In this document: in pieces, positions 37,240 to 50,060 of the stretch | How the letters are laid out: every line of letters begins with the position of its first letter | Numbering within the stretch: the stretch's first letter is position 1 | NCBI GenBank assembly: GCA_012295275.1 | Contig: CM022666.1 | Span: 7,798,265-7,862,264, forward strand | Origin: Chrysomallon squamiferum | Taxonomy: Eukaryota; Mollusca; Gastropoda; Neomphalida; Peltospiridae | Direction: 5' to 3' | DNA length: 64,000 nucleotides | Translations under genes and position numbers: made by a program | The notes under the pieces: model-generated | The model's database searches: none | Seen by the model: only the letters and a program-made list of their open reading frames with translations | What the model was told of the DNA's origin: nothing

Positions 37240-38960
37240 TTTTTTTAAACAAGAGAATACTCAAGGGGATGTAACACATTCTAAATATTTTCCAAGCATT
37301 TTATTATTTTAAAAAAAGTTCTTATTAATTAGAAATTCTTACTGCGTATTAATTATTTTTTTATTATCAAATTTTTTTTTTTTTAATACTTGCAAAAAAA
37401 AATTTCTCTGGCTTGATTACAGTCCAAATAAATTTGATAAAACAGAAAGATAACAGTGACAGAAAAACGTTGTTTCTTTTCATTAACAGAAGAGTTAGAG
37501 AAGGGGCAGTAATAACTTTGTAAGCTTGTTTACATATAAATCACACCAATCTCTAAAGAATCTGATCTAATGTTAAGATATAATATATATATATATATAA
37601 GACAGAAAATGTTTTTAGTTTTTTAAAAAGAAGAGATATTCAAGGACTGTTAATAGAGAAAAAATAGTCACATGATACAATAATGTGGATGTATAAATAC
37701 AAAACAACTTTGGTGGTGGTTGTTTTTTTTGTTTTTTTATATAGCAATAACTAAATAATTATATATATATATATATATATGGGTTTTGTGTTGTTTTCTC
37801 TTCTTTGTATTCTAAAGAAAAAGTCAAATTAATACTGTTTGGAAATGGCCATAACTAAATTTTTATAGTACTGGTGTTGTGTCTGACAGATTGAAGGATC
37901 ATTTCTTTCCAGGGAACCCATAGGGCTATTTTACATTCCACCCAGAGCTTCTTGACTTTTACCAAATGAAAAAAAAGAAATCATGTAGAGGACACCCTGT
38001 TGTCAGTGCAGACATGTATCAAATTCCATCTGAAGTTTCCTCTGTTTGTTGCATGACAATCAGTGACCAAAAAATTAATCAATATACATTAACAAAACAA
38101 AACCAGATTTGTAGCAGCAATTAAATTCCTGAACTAAGTTACCTATAGAGATAAATTTTTATCCATAAACACAATCTCATTTTCTGAAACAGAAGAGTTA
38201 CTCAAAGGGAATTAATAACAAGTACGTTTGTTTTGTGAGCCAGGTCTCGAGTTTTATTTATTTTCTGATAACAATAAAATGTTTTAGTTCCTGTTACAGC
38301 CAGAGAAGTGATTAACAAAAAGCTGTGCAGTCAAAACATTATGATAAATGGACCTTTTTTTCAAACACAAATTGCATTTCTTTTGCCAAAGAGTCACTGA
38401 AAGGGGAGATAATAACAAACAGATTTTTGTTGTGTTATCTCAAGGTTTTATTAACATTGAAATAATTAAAATTCTCATCTTGGATTGTAGCCAGACATTT
38501 GTTTTTTTTTTAAATTCTTTTATTATCTTGAACATGTTCTCTGGTATTATTACAGTGACAAAAGAACGAGGAATGCTTTTTTATTTTGCTTTTTTGCTTT
38601 TTTGCTTTTTTTTGACAGAAGAGTCACATAAAGGGGAATTAACAGGAAAGTCATTTAAAGGGAAGGCACAATAACTAAATTTTTAAGTTAGAAAAATATA
38701 ATATTATTTTCACTGAAAAAACAGAGTACATATTTTATAAACAAAAACATTTCTGAAAGGGGAAAAAATAAAATAAAATAAAATAAAATATTAAAATAAT
38801 AAATTAATTGTATACGCAATAAATTTTATCTAATCATATACAAGCTCAACATTTCTTTTAACTTCAAAAACTAAAAAATACTTCTATTTAATCCAAGGTT
38901 CTTTAAACAACAGGCTTTCCTTATACAGGAGAGTTACTCAAGGGCAATTAATTACACACA
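37240..38960 (+). repeat. Array of a recurrent AGAGTTACTCAAAGGGG box
   Basis: A box of about 26 bp (AGAGTYACTCAAAGGGG then AATTAATAAC) recurs at about 37252, 37488, 37632, 38195, 38389, 38619 and 38928, all on the plus strand, with spacing of 144-563 bp. Most copies are preceded by a T/C-rich run and ACAG, so they read like a 3' splice site. The DNA between boxes has decayed much more than the boxes. Confidence 0.6.
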
Positions 38961-39394
38961 TTTTTCTCTTCTCAATCTTAAGTGCTATTTACCACTGGCT
39001 TTAAGTGCCATTATTTTCATAATACGAGATTGTCAGAAGACCTACATGACTAAACTGGACCTAGTTGTTTGGAAACAGTGTTGTCTACCTGGAACGGCCA
39101 TTGTTGATTTTCACTTCAGGATTTTGACTTGAAAGTCTTCTTGGTGTTTGGATACCTGTCACAGTTTTGTTCATTTATTGATGTACTTCAAGCCTTTCAA
39201 GTTGGGAAAAGGCTTAAAACGGGTGAAGTTACCTCTCATTAGGACTTTTCTTTCTCTTTGAGAAAAATAATTTTCAAGTGCCGTGTTTTTATAAAATGGG
39301 AGTAATGAAGAGATGATAGTATTTTTATTCAGTATTTTTTTTCTTTCATTTATTTGTTTGTTTGTTTGTTTGTTTCTTTATTTACTTATTTAAA

Positions 39395-39431
<37 letters not shown>

Positions 39432-39599
39432 TCACATATTTTTTTTTCTTTGCTAATTTTATTGTTCTCTAACATCTTTGGATGTGTTATGCATTAAAAA
39501 CATGTTTTACTAAATAATTTGAAATGGTACACTAGATCACAGTTAGTCTTGATTTATTTATTTATTTTTCTTCTGAAAATAATTTTAGATTAATTTTCT

Positions 39600-40330
39600 G
39601 TTTTCTTCAGTCATTATACATTTTCCCTTTATACATGCAACATCACTAAACTACATCCGTTCATCTTAACTCCCTCCCAGTATCATCCTGCTATGTCATC
39701 ATCTGTATCATTTAGTTGAAAAGTATGCTATCAGTTGTAAAACCCTACCCAGCTCCTTCCAGAATTTGTCAGTGATATTTGCATCATTAAGCATAAATAT
39801 TTTCTCTTAAACAAACCACCCCCACCCTGTTCTATCCTGAATGTATCAATGATATCAACATTGCTAAGCTAAAATACATTCTGTAAGATAATCTTACACC
39901 CCCCTCTCCTAGTTCTGTCCTGAAATTACCAATGATATCCACATAAAATTAATGAACTGGGAAGTTGAAATACATTCAACAACACTAGCTTTCTCCTGAC
40001 TCTGTCATATTGTACTAAACTAAAGTGCAGTCTGTAAAGATATGTGTACCATTGCCCAATACAGTCCTGAACATGTCAGTGATGTTCATCAGTTTTGATA
40101 CCAGTAAACATTGTGTCAAGTGGCAAGATAATGCGATTTCAACCACAAACATTTTATCTAACATTACAGTCACATTTTATCTGTGTCCAATCCCATTAAA
40201 CAGGTTACTGGATAGCCAAGCCAAACAGCACTTTGCTTAACAGTAAATTAATCCAGGATCAGTTCTTGTAGATGACGTTTTATACCTTTTCCCCACTCCA
40301 GCCAGAGCTCCCAGTGTTTTTGAAACATGA
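39600..40330. repeat. Degenerate tandem repeat, about 110-130-bp unit
   Basis: Phrases such as TCCTGAATGTATCAATGATATC, AGCTCC/CCTAGTTCTGTCCTG and CTAAACTAAAGTGCA recur through the interval with heavy drift. ORFs of 71 and 91 codons inside it show no family resemblance. Confidence 0.6.
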
Positions 40331-40574
40331 ATTAATTAATAGGCTGAGGAAAATTGAGCATCTGACTTATTTCTCTTTAGCTGAGAAGTCTAAATACAAC
40401 CCTGTAGAAATCTTACTTATCCCTGATGAATCTCTGTTATACTTCTTCCATTCCAAACTGAGTCTTTTGAAAATGGTATTCTTAGAAGATTGTCCAGAAA
40501 CTCTGGAACAATTAAATAAAACCTACTTCTTAGTTTATTTGCTTTAATTTTATTTTTAATTTTTGATTTATTTA

Positions 40575-40712
40575 TTTATTTATTATTTTATTTTATTATT
40601 GTTGTTATTATTATTATTATTGTTATTATCATTATTATTATTATTATTATTATTGTTTTGTTATTATTATTATTATTATTGTTGTTATTATTATTATTAT
40701 TATTGTTATTAT
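40575..40712. repeat. (ATT/GTT)n triplet block
   Basis: A 140-bp run of ATT with GTT and ATC interruptions. Confidence 0.95.
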
Positions 40713-41119
40713 TCTGAATACGAATTAAGATTCTGCAACCATTTGGGATTTACACTTGATACCTTTCATACTTCAGACCCCAAATACTCTAATCACCAAA
40801 CCAAAACCTGTTCCTAAATCTTTTCAAAAAATGAATTAACCAAACACCACCACCAATAAGGGTCTCCTTCTGATACCAAACATTCTTCAGACATCAAATA
40901 TTTTAAACATATCTCTTATTTTTTCTGAGTATTAATTAATTAGCTGCGAGCACTAACGGAGATTAGATCCTGTTTCCCTTCGCTCTTCAGTGAATCACCC
41001 CGGCCACAGCTCACTGCTCTGTCTCTTTGAAGTGGCTATTAATTAAGTCATCTTCTTCTAATTTTCCAAATGTTCACCCATGTTCCATTTCTCATTCAAA
41101 CACAGATGCACTCCTGGGA

Positions 41120-41830
41120 AATTTACTTCAAATTTATTTTCTTCCATCTTCTGCGAGCTGTTTAACCTTCTGACAGAGAAACCCGACTTTCATGTTTCAC
41201 TCCAGACATTATCTTCCTCGTGGCAATAAATCTTCAAAGTTATCTGCCCCTATCTGTACCTCTTCTTGCTCGGAAGAGCAGTAAACACACGCGAGGCCCT
41301 GGCAAGATGTTTAATTCTTTCAAAAAAAACGTCTCAGTACATGTCGGTGAATCTTTCAGAATTATCTGCCCTTCTTTGTAAGTCTTCATGTAATGAAGGA
41401 CAATACATTTTTGATGGTTCCTGTTGTGGTAAAGTTAGCACTGTACTTTTAAAAATATTAATCTTTCTTTTTCTTTCTTGTCTATATTCCCAATAACAGT
41501 TTAATAATAATTCTTTAAAATTTATTTGCCCTTTCTGTTCCTCTACATCAAATAGAATATACATAAGAACCCCAGATGAGGTATGGTAACTTTAAATACA
41601 TTTGTTCTCACTGCAATATCTTGCATATATTGAGAACTGGGAGTGGGGGTGTCAAAATAATCTACCCACTCAGTACCTCTTAAAAAAAAAAAAAAAAAAC
41701 ATGATGCCTTATTCAGTTTCACAAAATCTCAACTCTGTTTCTTGTTTCAGTAATACCTCCTCCAAGACAAATAAAAATCTTCACAAACTATCTGCCCAAT
41801 CAGTGCCTCTAATAAAAAAAAAAAATTGCA
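41120..41830. repeat. Degenerate tandem repeat around AATCTTCAAAGTTATCTGCCC
   Basis: Related phrases start at about 41229, 41348, 41510, 41655 and 41775, each followed by a T/C-rich CTGTACCTCTTC-like ending. Spacing is 107-160 bp. Confidence 0.7.
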
Positions 41831-41869
41831 AAATACACAAGGGGCCCTGTTGAGGTGTGAGAATCCTTT

Positions 41870-42180
41870 TTGTAACGTGTTTTATGGTGATTTGAGTGTC
41901 AGAAGAAACATGTACAAGATGGTGAGCTCGTCAGGGTGAATGAGAAGTGTGAACAAACGAGGAGGCCGTTGTGTCGTAAAACCTTCCCAGTGGCTGCGTG
42001 GTAACAACGCATGGCCAAGTGACTGCCCATGATGCTGAATGCCACGTTGGTATCTGTCCCACTTCTTCTGCCTGCCGAGAGCTGGTGTAGTTAATTTAAA
42101 AGCACACTTCATGCCATTAGTGTAATTGCTTCCCTGTCTGGGCGCGAAGTTAAAAGTTTTGTTATGCTTGATGCTATCCC
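41870..42180. other. Less AT-rich island, unidentified
   Basis: About 300 bp near 47% GC, with several CpG, free of simple repeats, ending in homeodomain-like TTAATTTAAAA and a GGGCGCGAAG patch. A 76-codon minus-strand ORF crosses it without recognisable similarity. A candidate conserved non-coding element. Confidence 0.4.
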
Positions 42181-42239
42181 CGGCATATTATGTTTTAATC
42201 ACCATCGGTTGTGATATATTGTCTGTATTGTATAGGGTG

Positions 42240-42454
42240 TGTGTATCCTGGTGTGTGAGTGTGTGTGTGGTGGTGGGGGTGAGTGAGTGAGTGAGTGAAT
42301 ATGGATTGGGGTGTATGGTTGGTGTTTGAGTGAACATGTGTTTGTATGTACGCATATGTATGTTTATGTATGTGTGTATATGTGAATGTGTGTATATATG
42401 TATATATGTTTGTGTAGATAAATGTGTCTGTATATATATATATATATATATACA

Positions 42455-42508
<54 letters not shown>

Positions 42509-42510
42509 CA
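42240..42510. repeat. TG-rich compound microsatellite
   Basis: TGTA, GAGT, TATA and TG tracts in succession, with about 47 bp of pure TG at 42461-42507. Confidence 0.93.
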
Positions 42511-43479
42511 TTTCTTTTCAAGTTCTTACATCATTTAACATAAATGAGTTGCTCAGTTTTTCATCAATGTGTGTTTTTATGAGTGCTCAAACACAGTTTC
42601 TGCTCACTTTTATGTTTCTGCATACCCACCATCATGATGTGATCATTTTAATGAAAGATGTTTTTTTTTCTTCTTCTTTATCTTCTTCATCTAATACATT
42701 TAATTTCATACGACTTCATTTTTAGTGCTTAATTTAAAGACCTTGTATGAAAGCTAGACCATTTTTTATCAGCTTGAAGGATAATCTTATCTTCTGGCAA
42801 ATTTACACTGTCAACAGCAGCCATTTTTATTGTGGAACTCTTGTTTGCCGGGAGGGAAAAAAAAATCTCTTTTGATGAATTAATTTTCTCACTCTGTTTC
42901 CAAAGGATTTTGCTTTTGCAAAAAAAAAAAAAAAGAAGATATATTTGAGTGTTTGTAGTTTGAGAATTAAAAATTAAAAGCAATACTTTTTTTCTTAATT
43001 ATTAAAATTTGGGAACAGTCACATGAAATATGTAAAGAGTGTGTGTGTGTGTTGTGTGTTTGTTATTGATATACATATGCACAGATACGCATGTAATATA
43101 CAAACTCAAAAAATATATGCTAATATAATAAATAAAATATATACAAAAATAAAAACTGAATAATTAAGAAATAAAAATATGACAATTATAAAAGAATAAA
43201 TAAATATTTGCAACAAAAAAAAAAAGAAAATTAAAATAGACAAAATGTCAAAAAGTCTAAAATTTCAGAAAATTTCATCTTTTCTTTTGAACAGTTGTAT
43301 TTGCTGGTTAACTGATAATTCTCTTGGCCAGATTCCTTTTGTCTCTTTCTGAGAAATGAATCAGCATAAATTAGCATATTTGACACCACTAATGAGCAAT
43401 AATGAGAAACAGAGGGCAGTTGATTCAGTTTTAAAGGAAACGTTTGGCTTTTGTCACGAATTTGGCATAATCTGCATGA

Positions 43480-44060
43480 CAACTGTGACTAAGAGGAAAA
43501 TGTGGGTTGAGACCTTGTGTTATCATGTGACTAATTGGTGGGGAAAAAAAGTTGATTGAGACCTTAATTTTTCATGTAATTAACAATGAAAGAATAATAT
43601 AGTCTGGCTTGTAAATCTCATGTTTTCATATGTCAATGAGAGAAAAAATAAATGTGGGTTGAAACCTTTTATTTTTTGCTGTTATTAAAAAGAAAGAAAT
43701 AAGTATGATGTGAGATCACAAATTTTTATGTGACATAAAAAAAAAAAATAATAATAATAATAAAAATAATAATAATAATCGTAATAAATAGTCTAAGAAA
43801 GTGTTACTTGAAAATTTATGTCTAAAAATTAAAAATAATAAAATGGTTTGGTTTGAGATTTAAAATTTCCATCTGAAAAAAAACAACAAAAAAACAACAA
43901 ATAAACAAATAAAATAAAATAAAATAATAAAAAGAAATAAATGAAAGAAAATGAACTTCAAGGAAAAAAATATCTGTGGATTGACACCTGGTATTTCCCA
44001 ACTCTTTGGCATACCAGAAATAATCAGCAGTAATTCACTTGAGCAGAAGAGAAAAAACAA
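43480..44060. repeat. Degenerate tandem repeat, GTGGGTTGAGACCTT phrase
   Basis: GTGGGTTGAGACCTT, GTTGATTGAGACCTTAA, GTGGGTTGAAACCTTTTA, GATGTGAGATCACAAA and GTGGATTGACACCTG follow one another, each leading into a T-rich TTTTCATGTGAC-like ending. Unit roughly 60-130 bp, strongly decayed. Confidence 0.6.
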
Positions 44061-44199
44061 ATTTGACATTTTCAGTAGAAAAACTAATTAATAACCATCA
44101 AGGCTTCAATAATTTGGATTGTTCCAGCAAGTATCTGGTACAGAAATAAACAGCTTTGTTCTAACTGAAAGTGAAGGAATGAATATATTAGCATGGATC

Positions 44200-44780
44200 T
44201 GAACTGATTTAAGATATTTACTTAAGAACACAATTGTTTTAGAAAAAAAAAATAGTAACAAAAAGCAATACTGGAGTTTGTTTCTAGAATTGATTTCATC
44301 AAAAAAAATAATAACAGATAAAGGTTATGAAAGTGAAATATAAAACATTTGAAGTTTTGTTTTTTGAATTGTATTCTAAAAGTAATAGATTTGTTTCAAA
44401 TTTAAAAAAAAAAAAAATGGACTCAGAAATGAAATATAAAACAATTTATGTTTGTTTCTATAATCGTTTCAATAAAAGTAATAGATTAGTTTTAAATAAA
44501 GAAAGTTTGCAAATATAAAGTATTTTGTGTTTTTTCAAATGTTTTTAATAGCAGGAGATACTGTTTTAAATAACAAAATTATAAAATATGACTCAAAGAT
44601 ATTTTTCCTTCTTTTTTTTTTTTTTTCAAACTGTTTTCCTAAGCAGATTTTAAAAAGAAGTTTTCAAATTAAGATACAAAGTTTCTTTATTTTATTTTTG
44701 GATTATTTTTATACCAGGAGATACATTTTCAATAAGAACATTTCAAAATAGAGTATCATAAAGTGCAGCTTATGTTTAGA
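44200..44780. repeat. Degenerate tandem repeat, about 115-bp unit
   Basis: GAAATATAAAACA followed by TTTTGTTTCT-like sequence and AAAAGTAATAGATT occurs twice in close register (44330 and 44430), with weaker copies on both sides. It ends about 240 bp before the next glypican exon. Confidence 0.7.
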
Positions 44781-45020
44781 CACACCAGTATGACAATAAA
44801 TAAATACATATATTTATCATGTATTTTATACAAAGTTGCATGACCATCTTATAAAAAAAATCACACTTTTCACTGTTTATGGGAGGGAGCTTATTAAAGA
44901 ACGTTTCCTGCTAATCAATAAGAACAACCACTGGAGATTAATAGTTTTTTTTTTCTCTTTAGATGACACATTCATTCATCCTCTCACCTATTTAACATTC
45001 TGTATTGTTCTGTGTTTCAG

Positions 45021-45147
45021 GTATATGAACATGGTTCCTGCATCAAATCTGATCAGTCAGGCAAAGGAGAACAAAGAGGTCAAAGTTTCCCTGATTGCTG
45101 ACTACAAACTGCTCCAGACAAAGGAAAAACTGATGCATATGAGAAAG
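45021..45147 (+). CDS. GPC5-like: Glypican, exon after CWNG motif
   Basis: The exon opens after TGTGTTTCAG with one base that completes the GA|G codon of the preceding coding exon and ends AAG|GTAGAA in phase 0. It encodes about 42 residues (EYMNMVPASN, then KENKEVKVSL and the basic end LMHMRK). In GPC3 and GPC5 the matching segment runs from the tyrosine after CWNG through the NPEVKV-type motif to the helix ending before the glycosaminoglycan region; here the motif reads KENKEVKV. It is more diverged and more AT-rich than the two upstream exons. Exact phase agreement on both sides and the conserved order support the assignment more than sequence identity does. Confidence 0.85.
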
Positions 45148-46534
45148 GTAGAAATTTTAAAACCCAACATTCATAATATTTTTATCTTTTGTTTTATTTT
45201 TTTTACTTCTTTAAAAGTTTTAATTTTAGCATAAACAAAATTCTGAATAAAGTAAAAGCAACCCATCTCAAAAAAATTATAATACTAATAATAAATAAAA
45301 AAAAATAAAAAAAATAAATATAAATAAAATTAAAAAATATATAAAATAATGAAATAAAAAAATATATATATAAATAAAAAAAAATTAAAAATATAAAATA
45401 AAAAAGTTAAATGTTGTGTAAAAAAAAAAATAGGTGTCACTATTGATGACTTGGGGTGCCAGTGTTTGGTTACAATTTTAAATTTTATTTCTCATTAACA
45501 CTAACAGAACAAATCTCAAAACTCCGTCTAACATTTTGTACCTGTCTTTTTTCTCTCTTCACTCGTTTTGCCTCCAAGTCTGTTGTACCGTAATAACACC
45601 ATTTAACAATGATTTTTCAATTATCTTCAAGAGAAAATAACTCTTGTTACATTTCCTTTGATCTGTGGCGAGATAAACACCCAATTTACTAACTCTTTTT
45701 TATTTTTCCCAATCCACTCTTTGCCTTCAGCCATCTTCTGATGTTTGTTGTTTTTTTTGGTTTTTTTTTTTTTTTTTTAATCCCTCTACCCACCTCTTTT
45801 ACCTCCAGGGGCATCAAAGTCAGTGGTGAAGATTTACAGTAATCATTGGGCTTTCTAATTACGTCCATTTTCTACCAGTTTTAGTTTTCTTATCTTTTAG
45901 CCTTTTCACGTCCTGGTGAAGAGGGGAGATAATGCTCTGTGTGTGTATGTGGGGTGATGAAACGTGAAAGAAAAGAAAGGTTTCGTGTTGTTAGGTAATG
46001 ATGGTGTTTGTAAATAAGACTCTGACAAGCGGTTGTTGTCTTCAGATGCTGGAAACAGTCGAAATGGGATTAAGAACGTAATCATTTTGTGTGGAGGGAT
46101 GATTGCCTTTTTTTTTTTTTTATTGTTTGATTTCTTGGTGGGGTTTCTTTGTTGGGAATTTTTTTTGTGGGTTCTTTTGTTGTTGTTTTTTTATGATGAT
46201 TGTTTTACATTATACCTTTGATATGTGAAAAGATTTTAAAACTTTAACAATAATAATAAAGAAAAAGAAAAAAATTGAGAAAAAAGACACTAAATAGTAA
46301 TTATTCTGTGGGTATTTTTTTTTCTCATAGTTATCTTTTTTTGTATAATGTAGATTTTCATGACTGTATGTTTGTATGTCACTGTATCCATGTTTTATGT
46401 CTGAATGTGTGTTTCATATGAATGTGTAAACATCTTTGAGTCTGTGTGTGTGTGTGTGTGTGTGGATGTGTATATATGTATGCATGTATGTATGTTTATG
46501 AATGTTTGTATATGTGTGTATATTTATTAGTATG

Positions 46535-46540
<6 letters not shown>

Positions 46541-46593
<53 letters not shown>
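46541..46593. repeat. (TG)n microsatellite
   Basis: About 52 bp of pure TG, preceded by TATG/TG-rich sequence from 46440. Confidence 0.96.
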
Positions 46594-46596
<3 letters not shown>

Positions 46597-46859
46597 AATA
46601 TATGTATCTAGATATTCACATATTAGAGTTAATGTTATATCAAAATTACAAAACTTTGGATCCAGACTAACAACATAACCACTTGAGTTGGGTGTCATAT
46701 ATGTTGTACTGCATCTGTTTCAAAAGCTTGTAAGAACTTCATTACAGAAAATGTAGTCATGGGTAATATAAAAAATACTTTCAGAAAGGCATGTGTGAAC
46801 TGCAACCTCCAGCTAAAACAGAATTGTCACACCCTAGTCAAAACTGTCAAACTGTCTCT

Positions 46860-47198
46860 TGCTATTTTTCTGTCCATCAATCTCTCTCACTCTCTTTTTT
46901 TTCTCTCTCTTTCTCTGACTGTCTTTCTGTCTCTCTCTGAATGTCTTTCTGTCTCTGTCTACCTCTCTGTTTCTTTATATCTTTATTTTTCCAAATCTCT
47001 CTCTTTTTCTGTATGTCTCTTTCCTTTTCTTTACCTTCCTCTCTATTTCTTTCTTTCTCTGTCTGTCTGTCTGACTCTTTGTTTTTTCTTTCTCCCCAAC
47101 CTCCATAAAACCTCTCTCTTTCTTTATCTATCTTTTTTTTGTTTGCTGTTTCATAATGCCTATCTCTTTCTCTAGCCCAGTACCTATTTCTTTTTCTG

Positions 47199-47273
<75 letters not shown>

Positions 47274-47343
47274 GACACACACACACACACACAGACACAC
47301 ACACACACAGACACACACACAGACACAAACACACACACACACA
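46860..47343. repeat. CT-rich tract followed by (CA)n
   Basis: CTCT/TTTCT/GTCT-rich sequence to about 47200, then CA with AGA interruptions to 47343. Same order (CT then CA) as the block at 28815-29073. Confidence 0.94.
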
Positions 47344-48143
47344 TTTAAGAATTACCACAAAGCCATTAATATCTAACTCCAATAGAGATTGAAACTCCTT
47401 TCTAAGCTAAGCTAATTAGATAATATCAAAATCGAAACTATTCTAACAGATACAAGTCCTTAAGTCAATCTGAAATACTTGCAACTAACAAGTTACTAAA
47501 TCAATTGTTGAATGGTATTACACAAATGTGGTTCAGACATTTAGTTCTACTTTGATTAAATTAATTTGGATGGCATTTATGAGCTTGAGTCCTTGTGTTT
47601 TAAATATCAACAGAAAACAGACAAACCAAGTTAACCTTTCTTGGTTGTTTTCACAGCACAGCATTTTCTTAAATTCATTAATATTAGTTTTATGAGTTCC
47701 AGAACATGCCAAAAAGAAATTAAATTTTCTGTACATTGTTTTTTTTTTTTTTTTTTTTTTCAGAAATTAATGTTATTTTTCATATTTCATTGACATTTTG
47801 GAAGAGAAGAATTTTATTTTATTTTATTTTATTTTTTTATTTTTTTTTCAGAAATGTTTTGAAATATTTTTATAAATGAAATTTACAAAGATGAGTAGGA
47901 GGCAAGGAGATTTCACATTTTCTGTCCTGAATTTAATAATTAAACAAAAATAAATAATAAAAATCACAAACAAATCACAATTCAGAATAATACTGAGAAT
48001 ACATTTTACTAAGAAGACTGTAACATAAAATCTGTAAAATATTTTAACCTATATGCTCAAATTTAAAAAAAAAAAAAAATAATAATTCACATAGATATAT
48101 ATGCCTTTCAATTAACATGCAAAATAGCCCTCTTATAAGAGGC

Positions 48144-48145
<2 letters not shown>

Positions 48146-48191
<46 letters not shown>
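48146..48191. repeat. (CA)n microsatellite
   Basis: A clean CA tract. Confidence 0.96.
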
Positions 48192-48192
<1 letters not shown>

Positions 48193-48561
48193 TGCATAAA
48201 CACATTCATTCACTCTTACAAAACATACTGTCACATCCATGAAATCCTCTCAATTTCACTACTAAATTATGCTGGACATGTCTTTGATGCTAATATAAAT
48301 ATTACATAACCTTTATGCAATATTTTCTCATTAGCACACTACCTAAATACCTTGTGACATAACAGAATCATTGGCTGTGTAATACCAGCTGTTATATCAC
48401 AGCTAACAGATACACCTGCTTGGTGTGTGTTTAAGTAAATTACTGGATGGTGCAGAGAACCCTGAGGACTGACAGGCTTAAAGATCAAATCTCACCAAGT
48501 TAACTTAATTTAGCCATAGCTGATGGTGTTGTGTGTTCATCCATGTATTTGTCTCTTTGTC

Positions 48562-48678
<117 letters not shown>

Positions 48679-48910
48679 CTCTCTTTCACCCTTTCTCACT
48701 CTCTGCGTGTTTGCATATTTCATATATCACATCATCATAAAAAAAGCAAATAAATAAATACAAAATAAAAAAATTAAATTAAAAAAATTAAACATAATAA
48801 AAAAAATACACTCAGGTCCAATTAGGCAACCATTTAAGAAACAATAACAAAAATAATAATAAAATTAAATTTATATATATTATATATATATATTTATTTT
48901 TTCCTTTCAG

Positions 48911-49091
48911 AATTTGAGTTCCCTTGTGACAGATGATATTATGATTTCTGACAGTCCAGAGAGAAATCTCTATGGCAGTGGTGATGGTTCTCATGGCAAG
49001 AAAATAATCATAGATGATGAGGATTTGTACGGAGGAGAATCTGGCAGTGGTAGTGGAGACAATACATACACAGTCCAACCCAGCGATCCCG
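48911..49091 (+). CDS. GPC5-like: Glypican, Ser-Gly heparan-sulphate attachment exon
   Basis: Phase 0 on entry (AAT TTG AGT) and one base left over at the donor G|GTAACT. It encodes about 60 residues. The stretch holds Ser-Gly dipeptides in YGSGDGSHG and, after the acidic run IIIDDEDLYGGE, the triple SGSGSGD. Ser-Gly next to acidic residues is the usual signal for heparan-sulphate chain attachment, and GPC3 and GPC5 carry comparable acidic SGSG clusters in the same place, shortly before the membrane anchor. A sequon NLS lies at the exon start. No cysteine is present. Confidence 0.92.
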
Positions 49092-49109
49092 GTAACTATT
49101 TTATTTCTT

Positions 49110-49210
49110 TTTATTTTATTTTATTTTTATTTTGTTTTAATTTATTTTATTTTATTTTATTTTATTTTATTTTATTTTATTTTATTTTATTTTATTTTAT
49201 TTTATTATTA
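49110..49210. repeat. (TTTTA)n microsatellite
   Basis: About 19 TTTTA pentamers just downstream of the splice donor. Confidence 0.95.
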
Positions 49211-49539
49211 TTATTTTTTTTTTATATATTATTATATTTTTAATTATTTGTTTTAAATTAATTTAATTTAATTTTATTTTATTTTTTTTTTTTTAAATAT
49301 ATTTTGTTTCACATTACATTACATTTTTTAAATTATTTTTATTATATTTATAATCTTATTTTATTTTAATATTTTATTCTATTTTAAAAAATTTGTGTGT
49401 GTGTGTGTTTGTGATATGTTGTGTTGTACTGTATTGTATGGTGTTATGTTTTCTACTGTTGCTACTGAATGTTATTTCTCCTCTTTTTAATCTGTTTATT
49501 TATTTATTTATCATATTTGCAAAGATATATGTTTTTGGT

Positions 49540-50060
49540 GTGTATATAATTAAGTCTGTACAGACTTTTTGTATGTAATATAAAATAAAATAGTCTTTAA
49601 TGACTTTTTGTATATGTAATATCACGTAAAGTAGATGCTGATGAGATTTTGAGTATGAGTGTATGACACAGATTATATCAGTAAATTAGTTTTAGAGGCT
49701 TATTTTTGTGGCCTGTACAGTTTAATGATATAAGGAAATCAGTCTGTAATGAATAATTGTATCAGTGACCAATAAATAATTTAATTAGTTTGTAAAGAAT
49801 TTTTGTACAAGTGACCTATAGTTTTATGCAGGTAAATTAATCTGCAAAGAATTTTTCAACTAGTGACCTTTAATTTTTTAAATAATGTAGGTAAATTAAT
49901 CTGCAAAGAATTTTTCTACTAGTGACCTACAGTTTTTTAATAATGTAAGTAAATTAGTCTGTAAAGAATCTTTTTATTAATGACCTATAGTTTAATTATG
50001 CAGATAATCAGTCTGTCGTGAATTTTTGTAATTGTGACTCATAAATAGAGTTATTTATAT
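49540..50060. repeat. Degenerate tandem repeat, 52-60-bp unit, about 8 copies
   Basis: AAATTAGTCTGTAAAGAATT and TTTTGTACAAGTGACCTATAG recur. Two copies of CTGCAAAGAATTTTT are exactly 60 bp apart (49842, 49901). Confidence 0.8.
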
